From JBHHXR01 sp046757205 (GTDB taxonomy: Bacteria > Pseudomonadota > Alphaproteobacteria > Rhodobacterales > Rhodobacteraceae): 17,471 nt of DNA. Below the pieces are notes generated by a model, which saw nothing but the letters and a program-made list of their open reading frames with translations, was not told where the DNA came from and made no database searches. The first letter of the stretch is position 1. Each line of letters opens with the position of its first letter. The stretch lies in NCBI GenBank assembly GCA_046757205.1, contig JBHHXR010000042.1:1-17471 (forward strand), given 5' to 3'. Positions 9,455-17,156 of this stretch are shown piece after piece. Both the position numbers and the translations under genes were made by a program.

Positions 9455-12133
9455 GTGCTGACGTGGAATGCCCTGGTCACCGTCTGCCTGGTCTACGTGG
9501 CGCTGCTGTTCATGGTGGCGTTCTGGGCCGAGCGGCGCGCGCAGCGCGGCAAGCTGAGCTGGCTGAAGTCGCCGCTTGTCTACACGCTGTCGATTTCCAT
9601 CTACTGCACCGCCTGGACGTTCTACGGCGCCGTCGGCTCGGCGGCGCGCAGCGGGCTGGAATTCGTCACCATCTATCTCGGGCCGACGCTGGTGTTCGTC
9701 GGCTGGTGGTGGCTGCTGAGAAAGCTGGTGCGCATCGGTCAGGCGCAGCGGATAACCTCCATCGCCGACATGATCTCGTCGCGCTACGGCAAGAGCGCGA
9801 CGCTCGCCGTCGCGGTGACGCTGCTGGCGGTGATCGGATCGACGCCCTACATCGCGCTGCAATTGCAGTCCCTGACGCTGAGTTTCGAAGCTTTCGCCGT
9901 CGGTCTGGGCCAGCGCGGTTCCATTCCCGACGCCGAGGTCACCGCCTTCTGGGTGGCCGTGGGGCTGGCGTTCTTCACCACGTTGTTCGGCACCCGCAAC
10001 GTCGATGCCAACGAGCGCCATCACGGCGTCGTCACCGCCATCGCGCTGGAGGCCATCGTGAAGCTGGTGGCGCTGCTGTCGGTCGGGGTCTTCGTGGTCT
10101 GGGGCGTGGCCTCGGGACCGGCCGACATCTTCTCGCGTGCGGCGCCGGAAATGATCGCCGCCTCGGAGGTCTTTTCCAGCCGCTGGGTGGCTCTGACCTT
10201 CCTGTCGGCCAGCGCCATTATCGTGCTGCCGCGGATGTTCCAGGTGATCGTGGTGGAAAACGTCGACGAAAAGCACCTGGCGACGGCGTCCTGGGCGTTC
10301 CCGCTCTACCTGTTGCTGATCAGCCTGTTCGTTCTGCCGATCGCGATTGCCGGGCTGTCGGTGCTGCCGGAGGGGTCCAACCCGGACCTGTTCGTGCTGA
10401 CGGTGCCGCTGGCGCAGGGCCACACCAACATCGCGCTGTTGGCGTTTCTGGGCGGGTTTTCCTCGGCCACGTCGATGGTCATCGTGGCCGCCATCGCGCT
10501 GTCGACCATGGTGTCGAACCATATCGTGATGCCGGTCTGGCTGTCGCTGTCCTCGCAGAAGACCAAGACCAGCGGCGATGTCCGGCGCATTCTGCTGCTG
10601 AGCCGCCGGGGGAGCATCGCCGGCGTGCTGCTTCTGGGCTATTTCTATTTCCGCGTCACCGGCGGCAGCGGTGCGCTGGCCGCCATCGGGCTGATTGCGT
10701 TCGCCGGCATGGGGCAGGTTCTGCCGAGCCTGCTGGCCGGTATTTTCTGGCGCGGCGCGACCCGCAGCGGCGCGCTGGCCGGTCTGGGCGTGGGTTTCCT
10801 GATCTGGCTGTACACCCTGCTGCTGCCGAGCTTCGAGGGCGCCTTCATCCTCAGCAGCGATGCCATCGCCACCGGACCGTTCGGCATCGGGCTGCTGAAT
10901 CCGCAAGCGATGTTCGGGCTGGAAGGGATCGACCCGCTGGTGCATTCGCTGTTCTGGAGCCTGACCCTGAACACCGCGTTCCTGATCGGCGTCTCGCTGG
11001 CCACGACACCGCGGCAACTCGAACGCATCCAGGGGGCGCAGTTCGTCGACGTATACCGGCAGACCGACGGGCACACGGCCGTGCCGATCCGGCGGCTGGC
11101 CACATCGGAAGACCTGTTCACGCTGGCGCAACGCATCCTGGGCAGCAACGCGGCCCACTCGCTGTTCGCCAACGAGGTGTCACGTCAGGGCAAGAGCCGC
11201 GGACTGCCGGATGCGACGGACGATTTCATCGAGCGGCTGGAGCGCGAGCTTACCGGTTCCGTCGGCGCCGCCTCGGCGCACGCCATGGTCAGCCAGATCG
11301 CCGGCGGCGGCACGGTTTCGGTCAGCGACCTGATGAACATCGCCGACGAGACGGCACAGATACGCGAATACAGCCGCGAACTGCAGGCCCAGTCCAAACG
11401 GCTGGAGGAAACCGCGCGCCAGCTCCGAACGGCGAACACCCAACTGACCGAGGTCGGTGCCCAGAAGGACGCCTTCCTGTCGCAGGTCAGCCACGAATTG
11501 CGCACGCCGATGACGTCGATCCGCTCGTTTTCCGAGATTCTGCAAGAGACCGGCGATCTGTCCAAGGATGAGGGAAAGCGCTTCGTGGGCATCATCCAGC
11601 AGGAAAGCATCCGCCTGACGCGGCTTCTGGACGACATTCTCGATCTCAGCTTCCTGCAGAGCGGGCGCGTCAACTGGAAGCTTGAGCCGATCGAACTGCG
11701 CGTGGTGATCGATCAGGCGCTGGCCGGCACCGAAGGGTTATGGGCGGGCGGCGCGTTGACCATCAACCGCGACCCGAAAGAGGAGCAGATCACGGTACGC
11801 GCCGAGTTCGACCGGCTGGCGCAGGTCTTTATCAATGTCTTTTCGAACGCCGCGAAATACGCCTCGTCGGAGGCACCCGAGATCACCATTCGGGTGAACG
11901 GGACGCCGCGGACCGTGGAAATCGACGTCATCGACAACGGCCCCGGCATTCCGCCCGAGCACCGGGACCGGGTGTTCGAGAAATTCAGCCGGCTGGGCGA
12001 ATCGACGCTGGCCGGCAGCGCCGGGCTGGGGCTGCCGATCAGCCGCGAGATCATGCACAACCTGGGCGGTGAACTGTCGCTGGTAGCGTCCGAGCAGGGT
12101 GCAACTTTCCGGATTACGCTGCCGTTGTCCTGA
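9455..12133 (+). CDS. Sodium/solute symporter-fused sensor histidine kinase (CrbS/CbrA type)
   Basis: This is an 892-residue membrane sensor. Residues 1 to about 520 form an SSS (SLC5) transporter-like domain with about 13 hydrophobic helices. Residues about 550-632 look like the STAC linker (LFTLAQRILGSNAA, FIERLERELTGSVGAASA). A coiled coil follows (about 638-670), then the H-box SHELRTPM with phosphorylatable His680. The ATPase domain has N-box Asn798, DNGPGIP (Asp827) and the G2 box GSAGLGL (854-860). There is no PAS domain and no C-terminal receiver. The GTG start at 9455 has GGAGA about 8 nt upstream. Related CrbS senses acetate-linked signals and activates acs with CrbR, and CbrA responds to C/N status. 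With acs and an ScfR regulator nearby, a CrbS-like role fits. Its 3' end overlaps the convergent FMN reductase gene by 20 bp. Confidence 0.93.
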   Translation: MLTWNALVTVCLVYVALLFMVAFWAERRAQRGKLSWLKSPLVYTLSISIYCTAWTFYGAVGSAARSGLEFVTIYLGPTLVFVGWWWLLRKLVRIGQAQRITSIADMISSRYGKSATLAVAVTLLAVIGSTPYIALQLQSLTLSFEAFAVGLGQRGSIPDAEVTAFWVAVGLAFFTTLFGTRNVDANERHHGVVTAIALEAIVKLVALLSVGVFVVWGVASGPADIFSRAAPEMIAASEVFSSRWVALTFLSASAIIVLPRMFQVIVVENVDEKHLATASWAFPLYLLLISLFVLPIAIAGLSVLPEGSNPDLFVLTVPLAQGHTNIALLAFLGGFSSATSMVIVAAIALSTMVSNHIVMPVWLSLSSQKTKTSGDVRRILLLSRRGSIAGVLLLGYFYFRVTGGSGALAAIGLIAFAGMGQVLPSLLAGIFWRGATRSGALAGLGVGFLIWLYTLLLPSFEGAFILSSDAIATGPFGIGLLNPQAMFGLEGIDPLVHSLFWSLTLNTAFLIGVSLATTPRQLERIQGAQFVDVYRQTDGHTAVPIRRLATSEDLFTLAQRILGSNAAHSLFANEVSRQGKSRGLPDATDDFIERLERELTGSVGAASAHAMVSQIAGGGTVSVSDLMNIADETAQIREYSRELQAQSKRLEETARQLRTANTQLTEVGAQKDAFLSQVSHELRTPMTSIRSFSEILQETGDLSKDEGKRFVGIIQQESIRLTRLLDDILDLSFLQSGRVNWKLEPIELRVVIDQALAGTEGLWAGGALTINRDPKEEQITVRAEFDRLAQVFINVFSNAAKYASSEAPEITIRVNGTPRTVEIDVIDNGPGIPPEHRDRVFEKFSRLGESTLAGSAGLGLPISREIMHNLGGELSLVASEQGATFRITLPLS

Positions 12134-12722
12134 CCTGCGAAGCGTCCTCTTGGCGCGCCTTTTTCAGCGCGTTGGTCCACCACAGCAATTCGCCGATCAT
12201 GGTCTCGGCCGCGGCTTCCTGCTCTGCAAGCCCCGGTCCGATATCCCCGCCCTGAAAATGCGCCATGAGAACGCCGACCGGCAAGTGCACGGCGTTGCGC
12301 GCGGTAGCCATCTGAACTTCGGCGGCGACCTGGCGAAGCTGTTCGACGGCCCGCCCCCCGCTTACGCTGCCGTAGCTGACGAACGCCGCCGCCTTGCGGT
12401 TCCACTCCGGATAAACGTAGTCGATCGCATTCTTCAGAACCGCCGGATAGCCGTGGTTGTATTCGCCGGTGACGAAGACAAAACCGTCGGAAGCGGCGAT
12501 TTCGCCGGTCCACCGCTTGACCACTTCGTTTTCATACGGCGGGCGACCGGGCATCGACGGAGGTATTGCCTCTTCGAAAAACGGCATGGGAAAGTCCGCC
12601 AGATCCAATAGCTTGGCATCGACGCCGTCCTGCTTCTCGATTTGCTCCAGGATCCAGTTGGCGACCTTGATGGAGAACCTGCCGGGACGGGTGGTACCGA
12701 CGATTACGGATATGCGTGTCAT
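12114..12722 (-). CDS. NAD(P)H-dependent FMN reductase-like flavoprotein
   Basis: This is a 202-residue flavodoxin-fold oxidoreductase of the NADPH-dependent FMN reductase family. The phosphate-binding loop GTTRPGRFS is at residues 9-17, and the family motif GEYNHGYPAVLKNAIDY follows in the middle. Members reduce flavins, quinones, azo dyes or chromate with NAD(P)H; the in vivo acceptor is not predictable. AAGGA lies about 8 nt before the ATG at 12720-12722. It is divergent from a LysR regulator, which probably controls it. Its last 20 bp are antisense to the end of the symporter-kinase gene, so the two stop codons have passed each other. Confidence 0.9.
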   Translation of the reverse strand: MTRISVIVGTTRPGRFSIKVANWILEQIEKQDGVDAKLLDLADFPMPFFEEAIPPSMPGRPPYENEVVKRWTGEIAASDGFVFVTGEYNHGYPAVLKNAIDYVYPEWNRKAAAFVSYGSVSGGRAVEQLRQVAAEVQMATARNAVHLPVGVLMAHFQGGDIGPGLAEQEAAAETMIGELLWWTNALKKARQEDASQVRTTAA

Positions 12723-12855
12723 CGTATTGGTCCTTCTTTTTCATCGAGTTTTGGCGAGGCGCAGCCTGGCCTCGTGAATCTCGCCGTGGCGTGACACGTT
12801 GAATCTGGTGATCCTTCTGTTGCACACAACTTCCCGATATGCACAAGTTATGTGC
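12723..12855. promoter_or_regulatory. Divergent FMN reductase/LysR control region
   Basis: The divergent promoter region contains a perfect palindrome ATGCACA-AGTTA-TGTGCAT at 12839-12857, with a partial extra copy TTGCACACAACTT at 12820-12832. The repeat has the dyad shape of a LysR-type operator. It covers the likely start of the LysR gene, which would allow autoregulation and control of the reductase gene. No convincing -35/-10 pair could be assigned. Confidence 0.55.
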
Positions 12856-13737
12856 ATGAATGTGTATATCGGAAACTGGAACGAGGTGCACTCGGCGTAT
12901 CAGGTCGCCCGGCTGGGCACGGTAAGCGCAGCCGCCAAATTTCTCGGCGTGCATCATGCAACCGTCATCCGCCACGTGACCGCGCTGGAGCGGAAACTGG
13001 GGGCACGGCTGTTTTTCCGCCATCCGCGCGGCTACACGCCGACGCCGGCAGGGCAACAACTGCTGCGCGTCGCCGCCGCAACGGAAGACCAGTTCAGGCA
13101 GTTGGCCACTCGCGTGCGCGGGCAAAGTGCGGAAGTATCCGGCGAATTGACCATAACGACCATCGACGCTCTTTCCCGCGCTCTCATGGCCCCGCTGGCC
13201 GGGTTTCAACGCAAATTTCCCGACGTTCGGGTCCGGCTGATCGTCGACGAGCGCCGGCTCAAGCTGGAATACGGCGAAGCGCATATCGCGATCCGCGCCG
13301 GCGCCAAACCGCTGGAGCCCGACAACGTGGTTCAGCACTTTTTTTCAACGAATATAGCGTTCTACGCACACAGGGATTACGTGGAACGGGCCGGAACACC
13401 GGAGCATCGGAGCGATATTCCGAGGCACCGGTTCCTCTTCCCGACCGGCCTGCCGGGCGACTCGCCGATCGCCGAATGGATTGCAAGAAACGTGCCCGCC
13501 GAAGCCATTGCGTTTCGCTCACCGCAGACACGGGCGGTGGAAGACGCCCTTTTCGCCGGAATGGGAATCGCGGCGCAGACCGATTTTTCCGTCCGGAACC
13601 GGCCCGAAATCGTCCCGGTGATGCGGCCGGAACCGCAGTGGAACGCCGATTTCTGGCTGGTGACCCACGTCGACATGCACCGAACCGCGAATGTTCAGGC
13701 CTGCCTGGGTTTCCTCAAGGCGTGGAGCCGCCAATAG
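12856..13737 (+). CDS. LysR-family transcriptional regulator
   Basis: This is a regulator of 293 residues from the ATG at 12856. The N-terminal winged helix is clear: SAYQVARLGTVSAAAKFLGV, then HHATVIRHVTALERKLGARLFFR and GYTPTPAG. A LysR substrate-binding domain follows (ELTITTIDALSRALMAPLAGF onward), with the GMGIAAQTDF motif near the C-terminus. The frame is open back to a TTG at 12799, but residues before the ATG do not resemble the family. ATGs at 12850 and 12856 both lack a good ribosome-binding site and lie inside a palindrome, so the exact start is uncertain. It is divergent from the FMN reductase gene, its probable target. The inducer is unknown. Confidence 0.9.
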   Translation: MNVYIGNWNEVHSAYQVARLGTVSAAAKFLGVHHATVIRHVTALERKLGARLFFRHPRGYTPTPAGQQLLRVAAATEDQFRQLATRVRGQSAEVSGELTITTIDALSRALMAPLAGFQRKFPDVRVRLIVDERRLKLEYGEAHIAIRAGAKPLEPDNVVQHFFSTNIAFYAHRDYVERAGTPEHRSDIPRHRFLFPTGLPGDSPIAEWIARNVPAEAIAFRSPQTRAVEDALFAGMGIAAQTDFSVRNRPEIVPVMRPEPQWNADFWLVTHVDMHRTANVQACLGFLKAWSRQ

Positions 13738-13807
13738 AGCCGCGGTCCGGCTCGCGGCCTGCAACGGGCGGCGCAAGCGGGACGCCGCCATTGCGGCGCT
13801 TCCCGGT
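13738..13807. terminator. Convergent intergenic region with two hairpins
   Basis: The LysR gene and the aminotransferase gene converge here. GCCGCG-N8-CGCGGC lies at 13739-13758. GGCGGCG-N9-CGCCGCC lies at 13767-13789, and its right arm can instead pair as CGCCGC-CATT-GCGGCG (13783-13798). These are plausible transcript ends for both strands, though neither is followed by a clear T tract. Confidence 0.45.
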
Positions 13808-14989
13808 CTATGCAACGCCGGCGATGGCCTTTGCCAGGTTGTCGAGACCGTCGGTCGGCAGCCCGGCGATGTTGACCCGGCTGTCGCCGACCATGTAGAT
13901 GGCGTTCTCTTCGCGCAGCTTTTCCACCGCCGCCGACGGCAGGCCCAGACGCGAAAACATGCCGCGGTGGGTGGCGACGAAATCGAAGCGGTCGGAATTG
14001 GTCTCGCGCCTCAGAGCTTCGGCAAGCGAGGTGCGCAGGGCCAGCATCCGCAGCCGCATCGCTTCCAGTTCATCCTGCCAATCGGACCGCAGCGCCGGAT
14101 CGTTCAGGAGTATCGACACCAGCGCGGCGCCGTGGTCGGGCGGGAAGGAATAGTTCAGCCGGTTGATCGAGGACAGCGCGCCCTTGGAAAGGTCACGCTC
14201 CGCTTCGTTCGCACCGATGGCGAAGGCAACGCCGACACGGTCGCGGTAGAGCCCGAAATTCTTCGAACAACTCGCCGCCAGCAGCATCTGCGGCACCCGC
14301 GAAGCCATATGCCGCAGCCCCGCGACGTCTTCCTCAAGCCCGTCGCCAAAGCCCTGATAAGCGAGGTCGATCATCGGCACGATGCCGTTTTCCACCACGA
14401 AATCGGTCACGGTCTGCCATTGCGCCAGGTCGATGTTCGCTCCTGTCGGGTTGTGGCAGCAGCCGTGCAGCAAGAGCACGTCGCCGGCCTTCATGGTCTT
14501 CAGATCTTCCATCATGCCATCGAAATCCAAGTCGCAGGTAGCGTCGTCGAAATACCGGTAGCTGCGGAATGGAATGCCCAGATGCTTCAGGATCGCCGGG
14601 TGGTTCGGCCAGGTCGGTTCGCTGATCCAGACCGTCGCCTCGGGATCCGCAAGCTTCACCAGTTCCAGAAGCTGATGGATGGCGCCGGTGCCGCCCGGCG
14701 TCTGGGCACCGGCCAGGCGATCGGCCGGAACCGCATCGCCAAAGGCCAGATCGCCCATCGCCTCGACATAGGACAGATCGCCCAGGAGGCCGACATAGGA
14801 TTTCGAGCTTTGCGCCTCGTGCAGGCGCGCCTCGGCCGTCTTGACCGCCCGCATTATTGGCGTGTTCCCGCTGGCGTCCTTGTAGACACCCACGCCGAGG
14901 TCCAGCTTGGTGGCGCGCGGATCCGCCCGGAATAGCCCCATCAGGGCAATGATCTTGTCGGCGGGCTGCGGCTTCAGGTCTTCCAGCAT
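13808..14989 (-). CDS. Aromatic/aspartate aminotransferase (class I, PLP)
   Basis: This is a 393-residue PLP enzyme of the AspC/TyrB branch. It moves an amino group between aspartate, aromatic amino acids or related substrates and 2-oxoglutarate. The N-terminus LDLGVGVYKDASGNTPIM is typical of this branch, HGCCHNPTG is the cofactor-proximal motif, and SCSKNFGLYRDRVG holds the Schiff-base lysine at residue 243. Length fits the family. AGAGGA precedes the ATG at 14987-14989, which starts 1 nt after the stop of the GNAT gene, so it is the third gene of a sulfurtransferase-GNAT-aminotransferase operon. AspC-type enzymes can also transaminate cysteine to 3-mercaptopyruvate, the substrate of the first gene's product. 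Aspartate versus tyrosine preference is not resolved. Confidence 0.93.
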   Translation of the reverse strand: MLEDLKPQPADKIIALMGLFRADPRATKLDLGVGVYKDASGNTPIMRAVKTAEARLHEAQSSKSYVGLLGDLSYVEAMGDLAFGDAVPADRLAGAQTPGGTGAIHQLLELVKLADPEATVWISEPTWPNHPAILKHLGIPFRSYRYFDDATCDLDFDGMMEDLKTMKAGDVLLLHGCCHNPTGANIDLAQWQTVTDFVVENGIVPMIDLAYQGFGDGLEEDVAGLRHMASRVPQMLLAASCSKNFGLYRDRVGVAFAIGANEAERDLSKGALSSINRLNYSFPPDHGAALVSILLNDPALRSDWQDELEAMRLRMLALRTSLAEALRRETNSDRFDFVATHRGMFSRLGLPSAAVEKLREENAIYMVGDSRVNIAGLPTDGLDNLAKAIAGVA

Positions 14990-14990
14990 G

Positions 14991-15542
14991 TCAGATCCTC
15001 TCTGTGACCCGGTCGCGGGTCAGGGTGCGTTCGTGTTCCTCGCGGCGGACGGGAACGAATCCGGCCTTCTGATAGAGCGCCAGCGCGCGGTGATGATCAA
15101 GCGTGTTGGTGTTGACGGTCAGTTTCTCGACGCCTTCGATATCCCAGGCGGCATGCACGGCGGTGCGCAGCAGATAGGTCCCGAGCCCCAGCCCGGTGGC
15201 CTGCGGCACCAGGCCGAAATAGGCCAGATCGCAAATCCCCGCCTCGCGCGCGTCGAGCACGAAGAAACCGGCAGGCCAGCCGGCGCTCATCAGCGTGTAA
15301 AGCGTGACATTCGGGTCATGGATGAAGGCCCGCAACTCGGACTCCGGGCGGTGGTGCCAGTCGGTCCACTCGTAATCCGCGCCGACCGCGTCGTAGAGAG
15401 CGAGAAAGTACCACACCGGCGGATCCTCGGCCACGATCAGGGCGGTGGGCTTGCCGATGGGCATGGGCGGGCGCGGATAACCCGGCCGCCCGGTCATTTC
15501 CAGGTAGGTAACGTGGTACTTGATGCGCGCACCCGCCTTCAT
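14991..15542 (-). CDS. GNAT-family N-acetyltransferase
   Basis: This is a 183-residue acyl-CoA-dependent transferase. The acetyl-CoA loop is visible as PQATGLGLGTYLLRTAV, and the C-terminal part NTLDHHRALALYQKAGFVPVRR is the classic GNAT ending. The start is the ATG at 15540-15542, which overlaps the sulfurtransferase stop as ATGA; the frame is open a further 15 codons upstream but that lies inside the neighbour. The acceptor substrate is unknown. Translational linkage to the sulfurtransferase and aminotransferase genes suggests a related metabolic role, possibly acetylation of a sulfur compound or amino acid; this is only inference. Confidence 0.87.
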   Translation of the reverse strand: MKAGARIKYHVTYLEMTGRPGYPRPPMPIGKPTALIVAEDPPVWYFLALYDAVGADYEWTDWHHRPESELRAFIHDPNVTLYTLMSAGWPAGFFVLDAREAGICDLAYFGLVPQATGLGLGTYLLRTAVHAAWDIEGVEKLTVNTNTLDHHRALALYQKAGFVPVRREEHERTLTRDRVTERI

Positions 15543-16390
15543 CCGGTCTCGACCTTCAGGTCGTCGTACATGCCCCATTCCGACCACGACCCGTCATAGA
15601 GCGACGTGCGGCTGTGCCCGAGCCGCTCCAGCGCCAGGTTGAGTATGGCGGCCGTGACCCCGGAGCCGCAGGTGGTGATCACGGGCTTGTGCAGATCGAC
15701 GCCCGCGGCCTCGAAGATCGACTTGAGGTCGCTGACGCCCTTCATCGTACCGTCGCCGTTCAGCAGGTCGCGGTAATGGACGTTCTTGGAGCCGGGAATG
15801 TGGCCGGAGCGCAGGCCCGGGCGAACCTCGGGCTCGTCGCCGCGAAACCGGCCGGGCGAACGGGCGTCGACGATCTGCTCGTTGCCCAGCTTGGCGCTGG
15901 CCGCCACCTGAGTGACGTCGCGAACCAGCGATGCGTCGCGGCGCGCCGTGAAATGCCGGTCGCGGGCGATCGGCGGCAAGTCCTCGACCGGGCGGCCCTC
16001 GGCCCGCCATTTCGGGAAGCCGCCGTCGAGCACGGAAACGTCCTGCTTGCCGAAATGCCGGAACAGCCACCAGACGCGGGCTGCGGAAAACAGCCCGGCG
16101 GTGTCGTATGCCACGACCCTGTGGCCGTCGCCGATACCCATCGCGCGCATCCTGGAGATGAACACCTCGATCGGCGGCGCCATGTGCGGCAGCGGCGACG
16201 CCGTGTCGGAAATCTCGTCGATATCGAAAAACCGGGCACCGGGGATATGCGCGTCCTCGTATTCGGCACGCGGGTTGCGGTTCTGGTCCGGCAGATACCA
16301 GCTGGCGTCGAGAATGCGCAGATCGGGCGCGTTGAGATGCGCCTCCAGCCAGTCCGTGGAAACCAGGAGGTTCGGGTCGTCCTGCGGCAT
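15539..16390 (-). CDS. sseA: 3-mercaptopyruvate sulfurtransferase (two rhodanese domains)
   Basis: This enzyme transfers sulfane sulfur from 3-mercaptopyruvate to thiols, thioredoxin or cyanide, releasing pyruvate. The 283 residues form an inactive N-terminal rhodanese domain (about 8-125) and a catalytic C-terminal domain (about 165-278). The active-site loop CGSGVTA (Cys241) is the mercaptopyruvate-type CG[ST]G signature, unlike the CRKG loop of thiosulfate sulfurtransferase. The start ATG at 16388-16390 has GAGGG a few nt upstream. It heads the three-gene minus-strand operon with the GNAT and the aminotransferase; the latter could supply mercaptopyruvate from cysteine. Confidence 0.94.
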   Translation of the reverse strand: MPQDDPNLLVSTDWLEAHLNAPDLRILDASWYLPDQNRNPRAEYEDAHIPGARFFDIDEISDTASPLPHMAPPIEVFISRMRAMGIGDGHRVVAYDTAGLFSAARVWWLFRHFGKQDVSVLDGGFPKWRAEGRPVEDLPPIARDRHFTARRDASLVRDVTQVAASAKLGNEQIVDARSPGRFRGDEPEVRPGLRSGHIPGSKNVHYRDLLNGDGTMKGVSDLKSIFEAAGVDLHKPVITTCGSGVTAAILNLALERLGHSRTSLYDGSWSEWGMYDDLKVETG

Positions 16391-16499
16391 CGGGCCCTCG
16401 CATGCGGGTTGGAGTGTTCCGCAGGGGAATAGCCGCAGCCATGACGTGTTTCAAGACAAGTTGGCGGGCCGGCTCTCTCGGGATCGCCGGGGACCGGCT
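16391..16499 (-). promoter_or_regulatory. Presumed promoter region of the sseA operon
   Basis: This 109-nt segment lies between the broken GNAT gene and sseA and should contain the sseA promoter. No convincing -35/-10 pair stands out. The imperfect hairpin overlapping its upstream edge is listed separately. Confidence 0.35.
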
Positions 16500-16512
16500 T
16501 CAGCCGGCCCCG
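16488..16512 (-). terminator. Stem-loop at the end of the GNAT pseudogene
   Basis: GGGGCCGGC pairs with GCCGGTCCCC around a 4-nt loop (10 pairs with a single bulged base). The pseudogene stop codon (16500-16502) sits in the loop. There is no strong T tract, so terminator function is probable but not proven. It would isolate the downstream sseA operon. Confidence 0.4.
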
Positions 16513-17026
16513 CCAGGCCGCAGGTCCAGCACCATCGGCACCACGAAATCGTCGCCGAAAGACGGCGATTCCCTATCCGCGACGAAACCGAGCGAACGGT
16601 AGAGCGGCAACGCCCCTCGGTGGCAGTGCAGGGCGTCGAGTTTCATCGGCGCATAACCGAGTTCGCGGGCGCGTTCGATCAGCCTCTCGCACAGTTTGCG
16701 GCCGACGCCGTGGCCCCTGGCCGCGGGCCGCACGAACATCCGGTTCATCTCTCAGACGCCGTACGCGGCCGGTTTCAGCATCAGGATGCCACAGGGTTCG
16801 CCATTGAGCGTGGCCAACAGGAATTCGCCTTCCGGCGGCGTGAAAAAGGTCGAAAGTTGTCGAGTTGTTCGGCGAATTTCTGTGCGATCAGGTAGTCGTC
16901 GATTTCCGCATGGATCCCGGGACAGCGCGCCCGAAGGTAGCCGATGAACTCCCAGGTCAGGGGGCGAACCTGTGCGGCCTGAACTTCGCTGCGTGCGCAC
17001 GCGATGCTGAGGTCGTGCTCCGGCAT
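16500..17026 (-). pseudogene. GNAT acetyltransferase pseudogene (frameshift plus stop)
   Basis: Conceptual reading starts at the ATG at 17024-17026 with GGGTGGGGG upstream. It runs through an N-terminal part (SEVQAAQVRPLTWEFIGYL to AEQLDNF), then must change frame near 16845-16870 by one base (as if one base were lost) to continue STFFTPPEGEFLLATLNGE and PCGILMLKPAAYGV. A TGA at 16752-16754 then interrupts it, and the same frame resumes with EMNRMFVRPAARGHGVGRKL, the acetyl-CoA-binding motif, ending PMVLDLRPGGAG. Joined, the pieces give a normal-length GNAT protein of about 170 residues. Two independent lesions make a sequencing error less likely as the full explanation. It is unrelated in detail to the intact GNAT at 14991-15542. 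Confidence 0.85.
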
Positions 17027-17105
17027 GCCCCCACCCGGAGATAGCTGACCGGGAAGGCTAGCTGTGAGTATGATGAGTTTACTTGGAAACATGTCCGGTT
17101 ATCCC

Positions 17106-17129
17106 GCCCGGGCCGCTTGCGGCCCGGGC
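17106..17129. repeat. Perfect 11-bp inverted repeat
   Basis: GCCCGGGCCGC and GCGGCCCGGGC are perfect reverse complements separated by only TT. The stem is very stable on either strand. With the adjacent hairpin it may act as a transcription end or a recombination-prone site; the function is unknown. Confidence 0.75.
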
Positions 17130-17130
17130 T

Positions 17131-17156
17131 GCGCCTGCCTGCCCACCGGCAGGCGC
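17131..17156. repeat. Perfect 9-bp inverted repeat, tandem to the previous hairpin
   Basis: GCGCCTGCC and GGCAGGCGC flank an 8-nt spacer. It begins one base after the preceding inverted repeat, so the two form a double hairpin. Confidence 0.7.

Noticed and set aside
9089..11158. 689-codon minus-strand open frame opposite the kinase gene
   Set aside because: It is Gln/Arg/His/Asp-rich with no recognisable domain, and lies antisense to a clear symporter-kinase. It is a shadow frame of GC-rich coding DNA.
12799..12855. TTG start extending the LysR protein by 19 residues
   Set aside because: The extra residues do not resemble the LysR N-terminus and would put coding sequence across the divergent promoter region.
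13691..14935. 414-codon plus-strand frame opposite the aminotransferase
   Set aside because: It is a shadow frame; the minus strand shows the PLP lysine and family motifs.
16752..16754. TGA in the GNAT gene as selenocysteine or programmed recoding
   Set aside because: No SECIS-like structure was noticed, GNAT proteins are not known selenoproteins, and a separate frameshift in the same gene argues for decay.
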